From positions 62,001 through 126,000 of the forward strand of contig JALOKU010000009.1 of NCBI GenBank assembly GCA_025456345.1: a stretch of DNA of 64,000 nucleotides, read 5' to 3'. The DNA comes from Vicinamibacterales bacterium (GTDB taxonomy: Bacteria; Acidobacteriota; Vicinamibacteria; Vicinamibacterales; JAKQTR01). Under the pieces are notes generated by a model. That model had not been told where the DNA came from. It saw only the letters and a list, made by a program, of their open reading frames with translations, and searched no databases. The number at the start of each line of letters is the position of its first letter. The stretch's first letter is position 1. The translations under genes and the position numbers were made by a program. This document shows positions 34,051 through 45,436 of the stretch, piece after piece.

Positions 34051-34959
34051 CTAGCGCACCTTCCGCCAGTACCGTTCAAGGCCAGCCCAGCAATCCTCCA
34101 GGGACATCGAGTCGCGGTAGGACACGGCCTCGTCGGCCGAGACCCGCTGGCGGACCCGCTCGCGAACCGACTCCACAAACGCCGACATCCGCGCGTCCGC
34201 CGGAACGCCGGCGAGAATCGTCCCGGCGAGCTCGTCCCACGCGTCGAGCTCGCGGCCGAGCGCGTCGAGGTGGGCGGCCGCGTCGCGGTGCAATCCGAAG
34301 TGCGTGACGAAGACCCCCGAAGGCTCCCACGCCCGCACCCGTGCGATGCTCCCGTGCCACGCCCGCACGTCGATGTCGGGCGGTGGCGTCGGCGGCAGCA
34401 CGTACGGACTCGGCCCGACGCGGATCCCGCCCGTGTCGCCCGCGTACACCACGCCCGACCGGCGATCGCGATAGCACACGTGGTGGGAGGCGTGGCCCGC
34501 GGTATACGCCACGTCGAACAGGGCGCCGCCGGCGTCCAGCACGTCTCCGTCGGCAGGCACCACCAGATTGGCGGCGGGCACCGCCGCGAACTCCCCCCAC
34601 AGACGGTCCATCTGGTCCCCGTAGAGCCGCGTCGCGCTCGCGAGCAGTTTCGCCGGGTCCACCAGATGCGGGGCGCCTCGCTCATGCACGTAGACCTTCA
34701 CGTGCGGATGCTGGCGGACGATGGTCCCCGCCGCTCCGGCGTGATCGAGATGGATGTGCGTCAGCAGCAGCCCGTGCACGTCGCGCGGCGCGCAACCGAG
34801 GGCGGCCAGCCCGCCAACAAGCGCCGGCAGGCAGCTGGCCGGCCCGGGATCGACCACCAGCACGCCGGCAGGGGTGTCAATCGCCCCCGCCGAGATGCGG
34901 CCGGCACGGCCGAGAAACTGCAGGTCGAGCACGCGAGGCCACGACGACGAGTCATTCAT
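34051..34959 (-). CDS. metallo-beta-lactamase-fold hydrolase
   Basis: 302 residues, cytoplasmic (no signal peptide). The metal-binding motif is T-H-I-H-L-D-H (LLLTHIHLDHAG), with the further ligands in YTAGHASHHVCY and VYAGDTGG and a last His in FVTHFGLHRD. The order and spacing fit the glyoxalase-II/RNase-Z-like MBL superfamily; the substrate cannot be told. GGAG precedes the ATG. It diverges from clpS. Confidence 0.88.
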   Translation of the reverse strand: MNDSSSWPRVLDLQFLGRAGRISAGAIDTPAGVLVVDPGPASCLPALVGGLAALGCAPRDVHGLLLTHIHLDHAGAAGTIVRQHPHVKVYVHERGAPHLVDPAKLLASATRLYGDQMDRLWGEFAAVPAANLVVPADGDVLDAGGALFDVAYTAGHASHHVCYRDRRSGVVYAGDTGGIRVGPSPYVLPPTPPPDIDVRAWHGSIARVRAWEPSGVFVTHFGLHRDAAAHLDALGRELDAWDELAGTILAGVPADARMSAFVESVRERVRQRVSADEAVSYRDSMSLEDCWAGLERYWRKVR

Positions 34960-35058
34960 GGGGTCAACTCCACCCCGCCGCGACGCCCCGCTCGCTGAGC
35001 CGGGCGCCGGAGCGAGCCGGCGGCATTGTACCCGAACCGCCGCGCGGGCCCTGAACGG

Positions 35059-35064
35059 TATACT
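35059..35064 (+). promoter_or_regulatory. -10-like element giving a probably leaderless clpS mRNA
   Basis: TATACT ends 8 bp before the clpS ATG (35073). A transcript starting about 7 bp downstream of the hexamer would begin within a few bases of that ATG, and no Shine-Dalgarno sequence is present. No good -35 box is visible. Confidence 0.4.
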
Positions 35065-35072
35065 GCTGATTG

Positions 35073-35387
35073 ATGGCAGACGAACGGCCCCGGACCGGCC
35101 GGTCCGTGCTGGAGAGGACCCGCGCGGAGACCCGCGAGCCGGATCTGTACAGCGTCATCCTGCTGAATGACGACTACACCACCATGGAGTTCGTGGTCCA
35201 GGTGCTCGAGTCGGTGTTCAATAAGGGCCCCGCCGAGGCCTTCCGCATCATGATGCAGGTCCACACGCAGGGACAGGGCCTGTGCGGCGTCTTCCCGTGG
35301 GACATCGCCGAGACCAAGGCGGCGGCCACTCACGATCTGGCACAGGAGCGCGGGTTCCCGCTCAGAGCCATCATCGAAAAGGCGTGA
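35073..35387 (+). CDS. clpS: ClpS, N-degron adaptor for ClpA
   Basis: 104-residue adaptor that recognises N-end-rule substrates and hands them to ClpAP. The binding-pocket signature LYSVILLNDDYTTMEFVVQVL is intact, followed by A-FRIMMQVHTQGQGLCGVF and the C-terminal AGFPL-type region (ERGFPLRAIIEKA). ATG 35073 is preferred over the overlapping TTG. It is followed 40 bp later by clpA, which has its own -10-like TATACT (35392-35397). Confidence 0.96.
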   Translation: MADERPRTGRSVLERTRAETREPDLYSVILLNDDYTTMEFVVQVLESVFNKGPAEAFRIMMQVHTQGQGLCGVFPWDIAETKAAATHDLAQERGFPLRAIIEKA

Positions 35388-35427
35388 TCGCTATACTGTA
35401 GAAGGGACCCTGGGAAAGGAAGCTGCC

Positions 35428-37767
<2,340 letters not shown>

Positions 37768-37802
37768 GGCCGGGCGAGCCCGGCCGCTCTCTTGACGGAG
37801 CC

Positions 37803-38402
37803 ATGGCAGACGAACCTCAGGGTGGCATTCACGTCGTCGATCGCCGCTGGTGGGCGCGGGCGGAGACCCCGGCCGGGGGCGCGGCCGACGAACCGTTCGA
37901 GAAGCCGGGCTACGTCCAGGAACTCGAGGCCCGCGTCGCCGCGAAGGACGAGGAACTCAGGGCCACGCTGACGCGCTACCGCGAGGCGAATGCGGAGTTC
38001 GAGCAGACGCGCGCCCGGCTGCGCCGGGATGTCGCGAAGGACGTGGAGCGCGGCACGAAAGCCGTCCTTGCCGATCTGCTCGACGTCGTCGACAATCTCG
38101 ATCGCGCGATTGAAGCCGCCCGGGCGGCGGGGCCGGACTCGGTCCTGCTTCAGGGCGTCGAGATGGTGCGTGCACAGTTTCTGGCGAAGCTCGACGGCCA
38201 CGGCGTCCGCCCCCTCGACGCCACCGGCGAGCAGTTCGACCCGGCCTTCCACGAAGCCGCGACGACCGTGCCGGTCAGCGACCCGGCGCAGGACGGCATC
38301 GTGCTGGGCGTAATCCGCCAGGGCTATTCGATTCGCGGCGAAGTGCTGCGGCCGGCAGTGGTCGCCGTCGCGGCGTTCGGGAACGAGGGAGTGGCATCAT
38401 GA
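37803..38402 (+). CDS. grpE: GrpE, nucleotide exchange factor of DnaK
   Basis: 199 residues: a non-conserved N-terminus, a long coiled coil (about 40-90; ELEARVAAKDEELRATLTRYREANAEFEQ), then the four-helix and beta-wing region with the family signature VEMVRAQFLAKLDGHGVRPLDATGEQFDP.FHEA and GYSIRGEVLRPAVVAVA. No dnaK or dnaJ is adjacent. The start lies 35 bp after clpA, and the stop overlaps the epimerase start by 4 bp, so the group clpS-clpA-grpE-epimerase may be cotranscribed. Confidence 0.9.
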   Translation: MADEPQGGIHVVDRRWWARAETPAGGAADEPFEKPGYVQELEARVAAKDEELRATLTRYREANAEFEQTRARLRRDVAKDVERGTKAVLADLLDVVDNLDRAIEAARAAGPDSVLLQGVEMVRAQFLAKLDGHGVRPLDATGEQFDPAFHEAATTVPVSDPAQDGIVLGVIRQGYSIRGEVLRPAVVAVAAFGNEGVAS

Positions 38403-39532
38403 AGCACTGGATTGCCGCGGCCGCCCTGCTTGCGCTCGCCTCGTCAGGCGAGGCCCAGACCGTCGCCGCCAGCAAGGGGGGACGCGTGGACAAGTCGAGC
38501 TTTGGGACCACGAAGGACGGGCAGGCCGTCGACCTCTATACGCTGACCAACGCCAATGGCGTCGTAGCCAAGATCACCACGTACGGCGCGCTGCTGACCG
38601 AGTTGCACGTGCCCGACCGGACCGGTGCGGCGGCGGACGTGGTCCTCGGCTTCAAGACGCTGCAGGGCTACGAAGGCGACCATCCGTACTTCGGCGCGAC
38701 CATTGGTCGCGTGGCCAACCGGATCGCGAAAGGCAGATTCAGGCTGAACGGCCAGGAGTACACGCTCGCCACCAACAACGGGCCGAACCACCTGCACGGC
38801 GGCCTGAAAGGCTTCGACAAGCGGGTCTGGAAGGCGCAGCCGGTGTCGGTCGGCGGCGTGCCGGCTGTCCGGTTCACCTACACCAGCGCGGACATGGAAG
38901 AGGGCTATCCGGGCACGCTCACGGCGACGGTCACGTACACCCTGACGCATGCGAACGAACTGCGCCTCGAGTACACAGCCACCACGGACAAGCCGACCAT
39001 TGTCAATCTGACGAACCACAGCTACTTCAACCTCGCCGGCGACGGCCAGGGCACGATCCTCGACCATGAGTTGACGATCATGGCGGACCGCTACACACCC
39101 GTGGACGACACGCTCATTCCGACCGGCGAGATCGCCAGCGTACGCGGCAGCGTGATGGACTTCAACCGCTCGACGCCAATCGGGGCGCGGATCAGAGAGG
39201 TTCCCGGGCCGGCGCCCGGCGGCTACGATCACAACTACGTGCTGTCGCACGGCGGCGGCGTGCTCGCGATGTCGGCCACGGTGCGCGAACCGAAGTCGGG
39301 GCGCGTGATGGAGGTCCTCACGACGGAGCCGGGCGTCCAGCTCTACACCGGGAACTTCCTCGATGGCACCCTCACGGGGAAGGCCGGTGTTGCCTACCAG
39401 AAGAACGGTGGCTTCTGCCTCGAGACCCAGCACTTCCCCGATTCGATCAACCGCCCGAACTTCCCGCCGGTGGTGCTCCAGCCAGGCCGGACGTACAAGT
39501 CGACGACGGTGTACCGCTTCTCCGCCCGTTAG
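38399..39532 (+). CDS. secreted aldose 1-epimerase (galactose mutarotase)
   Basis: 377 residues with a signal peptide (HWIAAAALLALASSGEAQ), so it acts in the periplasm or outside. Family landmarks are GALLTELHVPDR, VVLGFKTLQGYEGDHPYFGATIGRVANRIAKG, PNHLHGGLKGFDKRVW (catalytic-site His), NLTNHSYFNLAG (second His), PGGYDHNYVL and the catalytic Glu in CLETQHFPDS. It interconverts alpha and beta anomers of hexoses. ATGA coupling to grpE is odd functionally and probably reflects compaction. Confidence 0.94.
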   Translation: MKHWIAAAALLALASSGEAQTVAASKGGRVDKSSFGTTKDGQAVDLYTLTNANGVVAKITTYGALLTELHVPDRTGAAADVVLGFKTLQGYEGDHPYFGATIGRVANRIAKGRFRLNGQEYTLATNNGPNHLHGGLKGFDKRVWKAQPVSVGGVPAVRFTYTSADMEEGYPGTLTATVTYTLTHANELRLEYTATTDKPTIVNLTNHSYFNLAGDGQGTILDHELTIMADRYTPVDDTLIPTGEIASVRGSVMDFNRSTPIGARIREVPGPAPGGYDHNYVLSHGGGVLAMSATVREPKSGRVMEVLTTEPGVQLYTGNFLDGTLTGKAGVAYQKNGGFCLETQHFPDSINRPNFPPVVLQPGRTYKSTTVYRFSAR

Positions 39533-39612
39533 AGGGGCCGGCAGCGTCGCCGACCCGGGCTGCCGCCGCCACGTGTCCCAGCCCGCGCACCCGCCGTCCC
39601 GCGGCCGCCCGG

Positions 39613-39641
39613 TTGTCAGCGGTACGGCTTTCGACAATACT
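39613..39641 (+). promoter_or_regulatory. candidate sigma-70 promoter for the Cache-DUF294 gene
   Basis: TTGTCA (39613-39618) and AATACT (39636-39641) are separated by 17 bp. TTGTC and GACAA in the same stretch form an inverted repeat that could be a regulator site. The transcript would have a leader of about 160 nt containing the repeat copy. The remainder of the 39533-39807 gap shows nothing else. Confidence 0.4.
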
Positions 39642-39695
39642 TACCCTGGCGCTCATTTTAGGGAGACGCCTTTCGCTCCGGGCTCACGCAGGCTG

Positions 39696-39772
39696 CCTGC
39701 CCTGAGCGCAGTCGAAGGGAAGCCTGCTTGCCCCATCCGGCGCGGGATCAACTCGAGCGAGCGCCGGTGTCG
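39696..39772. repeat. dispersed intergenic repeat, copy 2
   Basis: Second copy of the element at 21403-21479, in the same orientation, with core CCCTGAGCGCAGTCGAAGGG at 39700-39719 and the same TCAACTCGA...GAGCGCCGG tail. Like copy 1 it is confined to an intergenic gap. Confidence 0.7.
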
Positions 39773-39807
39773 GCCCGACTCACGTTGGCTGATCGGTGGC
39801 CCAGCCC

Positions 39808-42327
39808 ATGACTCCTTCGCCGGTTTCGCCGCGGCCGACGCCCCACTGGCGCCACTTCGCGACCCGCACCGTTCCGCCCGCCATCCTGACGTTCGCCCTC
39901 TTTCTCGGCCTGATCTTCGCCGTCGTCATCCCGACGATGCGCGAGAACATCCTCGAGCGGAAGCGGGAGATGATCCGGGAACTCACCCAGGCGGCCTGGT
40001 CGGAGCTCGCCGACCTGGCGGCGCGGGAGCGTGACGGGTCGATGACGCGGGAGGCGGCCCAGGCCGCCGCCATCGCGCGCATCCAGAACCTCCGCTACGG
40101 GGACGACGGCAAGGACTACTTCTGGATCACCGACATGCACCCGCGCATGGTGGTGCACCCGTACCGACCCGAACTCAACGGCCAGGACCTGGCCGAGTAC
40201 GCCGACCCCGCCGGCACGAGGCTCTTCGCCGAGCACGCCAGACTGGTCCGGGCCGCGGGGGCCGGTTACACCGAGTATCTCTGGCAGTGGAAGGACGACG
40301 AGCGGCGCATCGTGCCGAAGCTGTCGTATGTCAAGGGCTTCGAGCCCTGGGGCTGGATCATCGGCACCGGAATCTACCTTGAGGACGTCCGCGTCCAGGT
40401 GTCCGCAATTACGCGGCGCGTGGTGATGGTCTCGCTCGCGTTTTCCGTGCTCATCGCGGGCCTGCTCGTCTACATGACGAAACAGAGTCTCGATGTGGAT
40501 CGGAAGCGCTGGGTCGCCGAATCGGCGCTGCACGAGTCCGAAGAGAAGTACCGCACGCTTGTGGAGGGCACCACCGAGGGCGTCGTCCTCGTCGTGTCGG
40601 GCCGGTGCGTGTACAGCAACGCGCCGTTGAGGACCCTCCTCGGCTACGACGAAGGCGAGCTGGAGGGCCTGGGCTGGGAGCAGATCCTGGATCCGGTGCC
40701 CCCGGCCGGGGAGGCGCCGCCGGAGGAACGGCCGGCGCGGGCCGTCCGGCGGGACGGGACGCGCATCGATGTCATGGTGCGCACCGCGCCCGTGTTGGTG
40801 GGCGACAGGACGGGGTTTGCCGTCTCGTTCCGCGACATGACCGAGCACCGGTCCACGGAGGAGCGCCTGTCGGCGCTTCTGGCCGAAATGCAGACGACAC
40901 AGTTGCTGCCCACACGGCCGGTGACGGTGTCGCGCCTGTCGACGGTGGTGTGCGGGCTGGAGGCGTCGGTCCGGGAGGCGACGGCGGCCATGACCAGGGC
41001 CGGCGCGAGCGCCGCGCTCGTCCGGGCCCCGTCGGGCGGCGACATCGGCATCGTCACCGACGAGGACGTCAGGGCGCGTGTCGTGGCAGCCGGGGCCGAT
41101 CCGGGCGGGCCGGTGTCGGCGATCATGAGCGCACCGCTTGTCCGGATCCCGGCCGATGCGCTGCTGTTCGAGGCCGCGCGCCTGATGCGGGAGCGCAACG
41201 TGGGGCACCTCGTCGTGACCGGCCCCGCAGGCGCCTCCCTCGGGATTCTGGCGGGCAAGGAGGTGCTGCACGCCCAGCAGCACTCCGTGTCCGTGCTCCA
41301 GACCGAAATCCAGGCCGCGGCCGGCATCGACGACCTGCGCGACAGCCTGGCCAAACTGCCGTTCCTGGTCAGGTCGCTGATGGACGGCGGCACCCGCGTC
41401 GAGCACGTGACGCGGGTGATGACCACGGTGTCCGACGCGGTGCTGACGCGCCTCATCGACCTGGCGCTGCCGCAACTGGGGCCCCCGCCCGTGCCCTTCG
41501 CGTTCTTCGTCCTGGGCAGCGAGGCGCGCGGCGAACAGACGCTCAAGACCGACCAGGACAATGCGATCGTCTACGCCAACACCGAATCCGGCGACGCCGC
41601 CGCCGTGCAGGCGTACTTCCTCGACCTGGGCCGCCGGGTGTGCGACGGCCTCGACGCCGTCGGCTACGCCCGGTGCAAGGGTGAGGTCATGGCCCTGAAC
41701 CCGAAGTGGTGCAAACCGCTCGGCGCGTGGCTGGCACACCTCGAACGCTGCGTGCGCGCGGTGGACGAGCAGGCGCTCACCGACATGAACGTCCTCTTCG
41801 ACTTCCGCTGCGCGTACGGCGAGGCGGCTTTCGCCGGCGCCCTGCGCGACCACCTCAAAGCCCTGATCGGCGGCGGCCAGCACGCCTTTTTCTTCCATCT
41901 CGCGCAGACGACGCTGCAGTTCAAGCCGCCCCTCGGCTTCTTCGGCAACATTCAGCTGGACGGCGGCGGCGAGCATCCGTCCGCGTTCAACATCAAGAAC
42001 GCGATCATCCCGGTGGTCAACTTCGCGCGGATCTACGCCCTGAGCCATCACGTCGAGGACACCGGCACGCTCGATCGCCTGGGCCGCCTGCTCCACCTCG
42101 GCGTGCTCCTGCGGTCCAGCCACGACGAACTCGTGCAGGCCTACACGCTGCTGATGGAAATCCGCCTCGCGCACCAGGCCGCCCGTGCCTGCGCCGGGGC
42201 CGCAGCCGACAACTTCATCGACGTGGGCCAGCTGACCCAGCTGCAGCGCTCGCTGCTCAAGAAGGTGTTCGCCGACATCGGCGTGTTCCAGTCCCGCCTC
42301 CGCACGGACTTCGCCCGCACGGCCTGA
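39808..42327 (+). CDS. Cache-PAS-CBS-DUF294 nucleotidyltransferase-like signalling protein
   Basis: 839 residues from the ATG at 39808 (GGTGG 8 bp upstream; a GTG at 39796 is possible). A membrane helix (about 22-43), an extracytoplasmic Cache-type sensor (45-203; DYFWITDMHPRMVVHPYRPELNGQ, GWIIGTGIY) and a second helix (205-223) are followed by a PAS domain (243-350; SEEKYRTLVEGTTEGVV), two CBS motifs (367-495), a DUF294 nucleotidyltransferase domain with G570-S-x-x-R574-G-E and TDQD (581-584), and a DUF294 C-terminal helical domain. Sensor and catalytic-like domain are thus in one protein. DUF294/CBS proteins commonly sit near ActP-type symporters, and one is encoded 820 bp away. The reaction and target are unknown. 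Confidence 0.88.
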   Translation: MTPSPVSPRPTPHWRHFATRTVPPAILTFALFLGLIFAVVIPTMRENILERKREMIRELTQAAWSELADLAARERDGSMTREAAQAAAIARIQNLRYGDDGKDYFWITDMHPRMVVHPYRPELNGQDLAEYADPAGTRLFAEHARLVRAAGAGYTEYLWQWKDDERRIVPKLSYVKGFEPWGWIIGTGIYLEDVRVQVSAITRRVVMVSLAFSVLIAGLLVYMTKQSLDVDRKRWVAESALHESEEKYRTLVEGTTEGVVLVVSGRCVYSNAPLRTLLGYDEGELEGLGWEQILDPVPPAGEAPPEERPARAVRRDGTRIDVMVRTAPVLVGDRTGFAVSFRDMTEHRSTEERLSALLAEMQTTQLLPTRPVTVSRLSTVVCGLEASVREATAAMTRAGASAALVRAPSGGDIGIVTDEDVRARVVAAGADPGGPVSAIMSAPLVRIPADALLFEAARLMRERNVGHLVVTGPAGASLGILAGKEVLHAQQHSVSVLQTEIQAAAGIDDLRDSLAKLPFLVRSLMDGGTRVEHVTRVMTTVSDAVLTRLIDLALPQLGPPPVPFAFFVLGSEARGEQTLKTDQDNAIVYANTESGDAAAVQAYFLDLGRRVCDGLDAVGYARCKGEVMALNPKWCKPLGAWLAHLERCVRAVDEQALTDMNVLFDFRCAYGEAAFAGALRDHLKALIGGGQHAFFFHLAQTTLQFKPPLGFFGNIQLDGGGEHPSAFNIKNAIIPVVNFARIYALSHHVEDTGTLDRLGRLLHLGVLLRSSHDELVQAYTLLMEIRLAHQAARACAGAAADNFIDVGQLTQLQRSLLKKVFADIGVFQSRLRTDFARTA

Positions 42328-42330
42328 CGC

Positions 42331-43092
42331 ATGCAGGCCCTCATCGTAGGCGACGTGCACGGCCGGCACGACCGGCTGGCTGACCTGCTCGATCGGGCCC
42401 GCCGGACCCTCGGCATCGACGCCGCGATTCAGGTGGGGGACTTCGGGTTTGCGGAGTCCGCCCTGGGCGCCATGCGGGCGCCGTTCCCGGTGCCGGTCTA
42501 CGTCATCGACGGCAACCACGAAGACCACCGGTGGCTGCAGGACGCCGTCGACGCGGGCGAGGCGCAACGCTGGGCGGCGCGGTTGAATCTCTTCTACCAG
42601 CCCAGAGGATCGACGGCCGTGCTGGGCGGGTCGACGATTGGATTCCTCGGCGGGGCGCTCAACGTGGACCGGCCGCAGCGGCACAACGGCCCTGTCGGCC
42701 TGGCCAACTACATCCGGCGGCGCGAGGCCAGCGCGGCCGCCGCGGAGTTCAATCGCGTCCGGCCGCAGCTCCTGGTCACGCACTCGTGCCCGGCCGGTAT
42801 CGGCATCGGGCTCACAGGGCCGCTGGAACTGCGGCTGGGTGTGCTGGATCACGTGGTGGCGGCGGGGTTCGACCCCGGCCCGGTCCACGACTGCGGCGAC
42901 GCGGAACTCACCGCCCTGTGGTCGCGCCTCGCGTACCGGCCGCAGGCGTGGGTCTTCGGCCACCACCACCGCCTGCACGCCACCACCGTCGAGGGCACGC
43001 ACTTCGTGTGCGTGGGAGAAGGCGAGACGTCCGCCGATCAGCCGGTCGTCTGGGACAGCGTGGAACGCGTGCTGTGGACGGCGGCCCGCTGA
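42331..43092 (+). CDS. calcineurin-like metallophosphoesterase
   Basis: 253 residues. The five metal-binding blocks are visible: GDVHGR, VGDFGF, GNHEDH, a His in VTHSCPAG, and FGHHHRLH. A dinuclear metal site is expected; substrates in this superfamily range from phosphoproteins to nucleotides and cannot be chosen here. It follows the Cache-DUF294 gene by 3 bp and is surely cotranscribed with it, so it might reverse the modification made by that protein's nucleotidyltransferase domain (speculation). Confidence 0.9.
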   Translation: MQALIVGDVHGRHDRLADLLDRARRTLGIDAAIQVGDFGFAESALGAMRAPFPVPVYVIDGNHEDHRWLQDAVDAGEAQRWAARLNLFYQPRGSTAVLGGSTIGFLGGALNVDRPQRHNGPVGLANYIRRREASAAAAEFNRVRPQLLVTHSCPAGIGIGLTGPLELRLGVLDHVVAAGFDPGPVHDCGDAELTALWSRLAYRPQAWVFGHHHRLHATTVEGTHFVCVGEGETSADQPVVWDSVERVLWTAAR

Positions 43093-43149
43093 GGGCGGGC
43101 CGGCGGCCGGGCGCGTGGGACTGCACCCGGCCGCCCGACGGAGGACAGG

Positions 43150-45039
43150 TCAGGAGCCGGCCGGCTTCGGCGCCGACGGCCTCGTCATCAGCGACACCAC
43201 CACGAGCACCAGGAAACCCAGGGGGATGGTCACAATGGCGGGCTGGCTGAACGGCACCATCGCCAAGGCCGGATCGAGGCCGTAGACGTCTTTGAACGCC
43301 TGCGCACTGGAGAGAATCCAGGCCAGCGACGAGATCATCCCGACCAGAATCGCCGCCGTGATCCCTTCCTTCGTCGTCCGCTTCCAGAACAGCAGCATGA
43401 CCAGCGCAGGCAGGTTGGCGGAGGCCGCGATGTTGAACGCCCACCCCACCAGGAAGTTGACGTTCATCCGCGAGAACGCGATGCCCAGTCCCATGGCCAC
43501 CACGCCGACGCAGAGCGCCGCGACCTTCGCCGCGCGCACCTTCTGGAACTCGTTCAGCGGGATGCGGAGGTAATTCGTCATCAGGTCGTGGGCCACCGCG
43601 CCGCTGGCGGCCATGATCAGGCCGCTCACCGTCCCGAGCACGGTGGTGAACGCCACCGCCGAGATCATCGCGAACAGGAGCTCGTTGAAGCTGCGCGCCA
43701 GCAGCGGCGCCGACATGTTCGAGTCCGTGATGTCCAGCGTCCCGCTCGTCATCGCACCGAGTCCCATATACAGCGTGAGCATGTAGAAGAACCCGATGGC
43801 CGCGATGCCGACCACCGTGCTCTTCCGCGCGCTGAGCTGGTCCTTCACCGTGTAGTACCGGATCAGGATGTGCGGCAGCGAGAAGTCCAGCTTGTCCGCG
43901 GGCCGGTCGCTGCGGACCTTGCGGAACGTCGGGCTGGAGCCCGGCGTCATGAAGTCGCTGCCCGGCGTCGGCCGCTGGTAGTAGACCGTCGTCACGGCCG
44001 CATCACCGCCGGTGATCCTCTCCGACGCCCACAAGATCACCTCGCTGTCCTGCATCGTCCGCAGGTACTCCAGGGGTCCCAGCGGGCCGGTCCGTTCCAC
44101 GCCCCCGGGCAGTTTCGACGCGTAGCCGACCGGTCGGAGATCGGCCTGGCCCTCGCCCTTCCCCTGGGGCAGGCCGTTGGCCAGTCTGCCGCCATCTGGG
44201 AGGACGGTGAGCGTCTGCGTCGCGGACAGCGTCCCGTCGGCGTTCCTGCGCCAGACGGCGGTGGCGCCCGATGCCGCGTGGCGCACGCGCACGTACGGGA
44301 GGCCGCGCCAGCCCCCGTCCTCGGCCAGGACCTCGGCGCCGGGCGCGGAGACGACGTCCGCCGCCGGCAGGTCACGCGCCAGGACGGCCCCGGCCTTGGC
44401 ACTGGCCTCCTGCGGGTTCGTATGCACCCCGCGCAGGAGGATGAGGACGGTGATGATCGCGCAGAGCACGACGAGCAACGAGCCCTTGATGAACTGAACC
44501 CAGGTGGTGGACACCATGCCCGCGGTCATGACGATCAGCGTGACGATGCAGCCGACCATGAGCACGCCGACGTAGTGCGGGAAACCGAGCAGGGGCTGGA
44601 CGAGCGCGCCCGCGCCCACCATCTGCGGGATCAGGTAGAAGCAACTCACCACGAGCGTGCTGGCCGCTCCGGCCAGCTTGATGCCCCGCGAGTTGAACCG
44701 GTTGTCGAGGGCGTCGGTGAACGTGAACCGCCCCAGGCGTTTGAGCGGCTCGGCGATGACAAACAGCGCCACGATCCACCCGGCCAGGTAGCCGATCGAG
44801 TAGAGGAAGCCGTCGTAGCCGTAGAAGGCAATCATCCCGCAGATGCCGAGGAACGACGCGGCGGAGAGGTAGTCGCCGGCGAAGGCGACGCCGTTCACCG
44901 CCCAGTGGATGCCGCCTCCGGCGGCGAAGTAGCCCGACGCCGATCGCGCGCGGGCGCCCAGGTAGAAGCTGATTCCGACGACCAGCCCCGCAAACACCAG
45001 GAACACGAGGACCGACAGCCATGAGGCCTCGTGGATCAT
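43150..45039 (-). CDS. ActP-type sodium:solute symporter with enlarged loop
   Basis: 629-residue SSS-family (SLC5) permease. The N-terminal pattern matches cation/acetate symporters (YFAAGGGIHWAVNGVAFAGDYLSAASFLGICGMIAFYGYDGFLYSIGYLAGW). The C-terminal half continues with DLMTNYLRIPLNEFQKVRAAK, GIAFSRMNVNFLVGWAFNIAASANLPAL and LFWKRTTKEG. Residues ~205-380, between two helices, form a polar region rich in beta-strand-like sequence that is longer than in E. coli ActP (549 residues in all). The start overlaps the DUF485 stop by 4 bp, the usual pairing. Likely substrates are acetate or other short carboxylates. Confidence 0.92.
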   Translation of the reverse strand: MIHEASWLSVLVFLVFAGLVVGISFYLGARARSASGYFAAGGGIHWAVNGVAFAGDYLSAASFLGICGMIAFYGYDGFLYSIGYLAGWIVALFVIAEPLKRLGRFTFTDALDNRFNSRGIKLAGAASTLVVSCFYLIPQMVGAGALVQPLLGFPHYVGVLMVGCIVTLIVMTAGMVSTTWVQFIKGSLLVVLCAIITVLILLRGVHTNPQEASAKAGAVLARDLPAADVVSAPGAEVLAEDGGWRGLPYVRVRHAASGATAVWRRNADGTLSATQTLTVLPDGGRLANGLPQGKGEGQADLRPVGYASKLPGGVERTGPLGPLEYLRTMQDSEVILWASERITGGDAAVTTVYYQRPTPGSDFMTPGSSPTFRKVRSDRPADKLDFSLPHILIRYYTVKDQLSARKSTVVGIAAIGFFYMLTLYMGLGAMTSGTLDITDSNMSAPLLARSFNELLFAMISAVAFTTVLGTVSGLIMAASGAVAHDLMTNYLRIPLNEFQKVRAAKVAALCVGVVAMGLGIAFSRMNVNFLVGWAFNIAASANLPALVMLLFWKRTTKEGITAAILVGMISSLAWILSSAQAFKDVYGLDPALAMVPFSQPAIVTIPLGFLVLVVVSLMTRPSAPKPAGS

Positions 45040-45320
45040 GCCGCGCCTCCCGGCCTGACCTTGCGGCAGACCCGCATGTAGACCACCGCCAGGACCAAAG
45101 CGAGGCCGATCAGGCCGAACCCGTAGAGCACGGCCAGGTTCAGCCCTCCGAACGGCGCATCAGCCATGGCCGCGGGACTGAAGGCGCTGAGCGCCATGAA
45201 TCCCGCGTAGAACACGATGTACACCAGCAGGAGCACCACCCCCATGCGGGTGTTGTGCGCGACCACGGCCGCGTCCTCCTGCTCCCTGACCAGCGTCGAG
45301 TTGTAGTCGATTCCTGCCAT
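45036..45320 (-). CDS. DUF485 small membrane protein, symporter partner
   Basis: 94 residues with two membrane helices (VVLLLVYIVFYAGFMALSAF and LAVLYGFGLIGLALVLAVVYM). DUF485 genes almost always precede actP-type genes, as here with a 4-bp overlap, and the product probably assists the symporter. GGAG is 8 bp from the ATG. A promoter is visible at 45385-45413. Confidence 0.92.
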   Translation of the reverse strand: MAGIDYNSTLVREQEDAAVVAHNTRMGVVLLLVYIVFYAGFMALSAFSPAAMADAPFGGLNLAVLYGFGLIGLALVLAVVYMRVCRKVRPGGAA

Positions 45321-45384
45321 CGGTAGACTCCATGTTGGGCGTCAACGACGGACGAACGAACGTCTGTCCCCGGATGAGACCCCG

Positions 45385-45413
45385 ACACTAATGCGGGGTC
45401 CGGCCGGAGTCAA
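45385..45413 (-). promoter_or_regulatory. sigma-70-type promoter for DUF485-symporter genes
   Basis: On the minus strand TTGACT (45413-45408) and TAGTGT (45390-45385) are separated by exactly 17 bp. The inferred start near 45378 gives a leader of about 58 nt to the DUF485 ATG. It lies between the porin stop and the DUF485 start, so the symporter can be expressed apart from the upstream genes. Confidence 0.55.
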
Positions 45414-45436
45414 CCCCTGAATAGGCGTCGGGATCT

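Noticed and set aside
39748..43002. 1084-codon open frame on the minus strand
   Set aside because: Antisense to the Cache-DUF294 and phosphoesterase genes; composition is that of a shadow frame.
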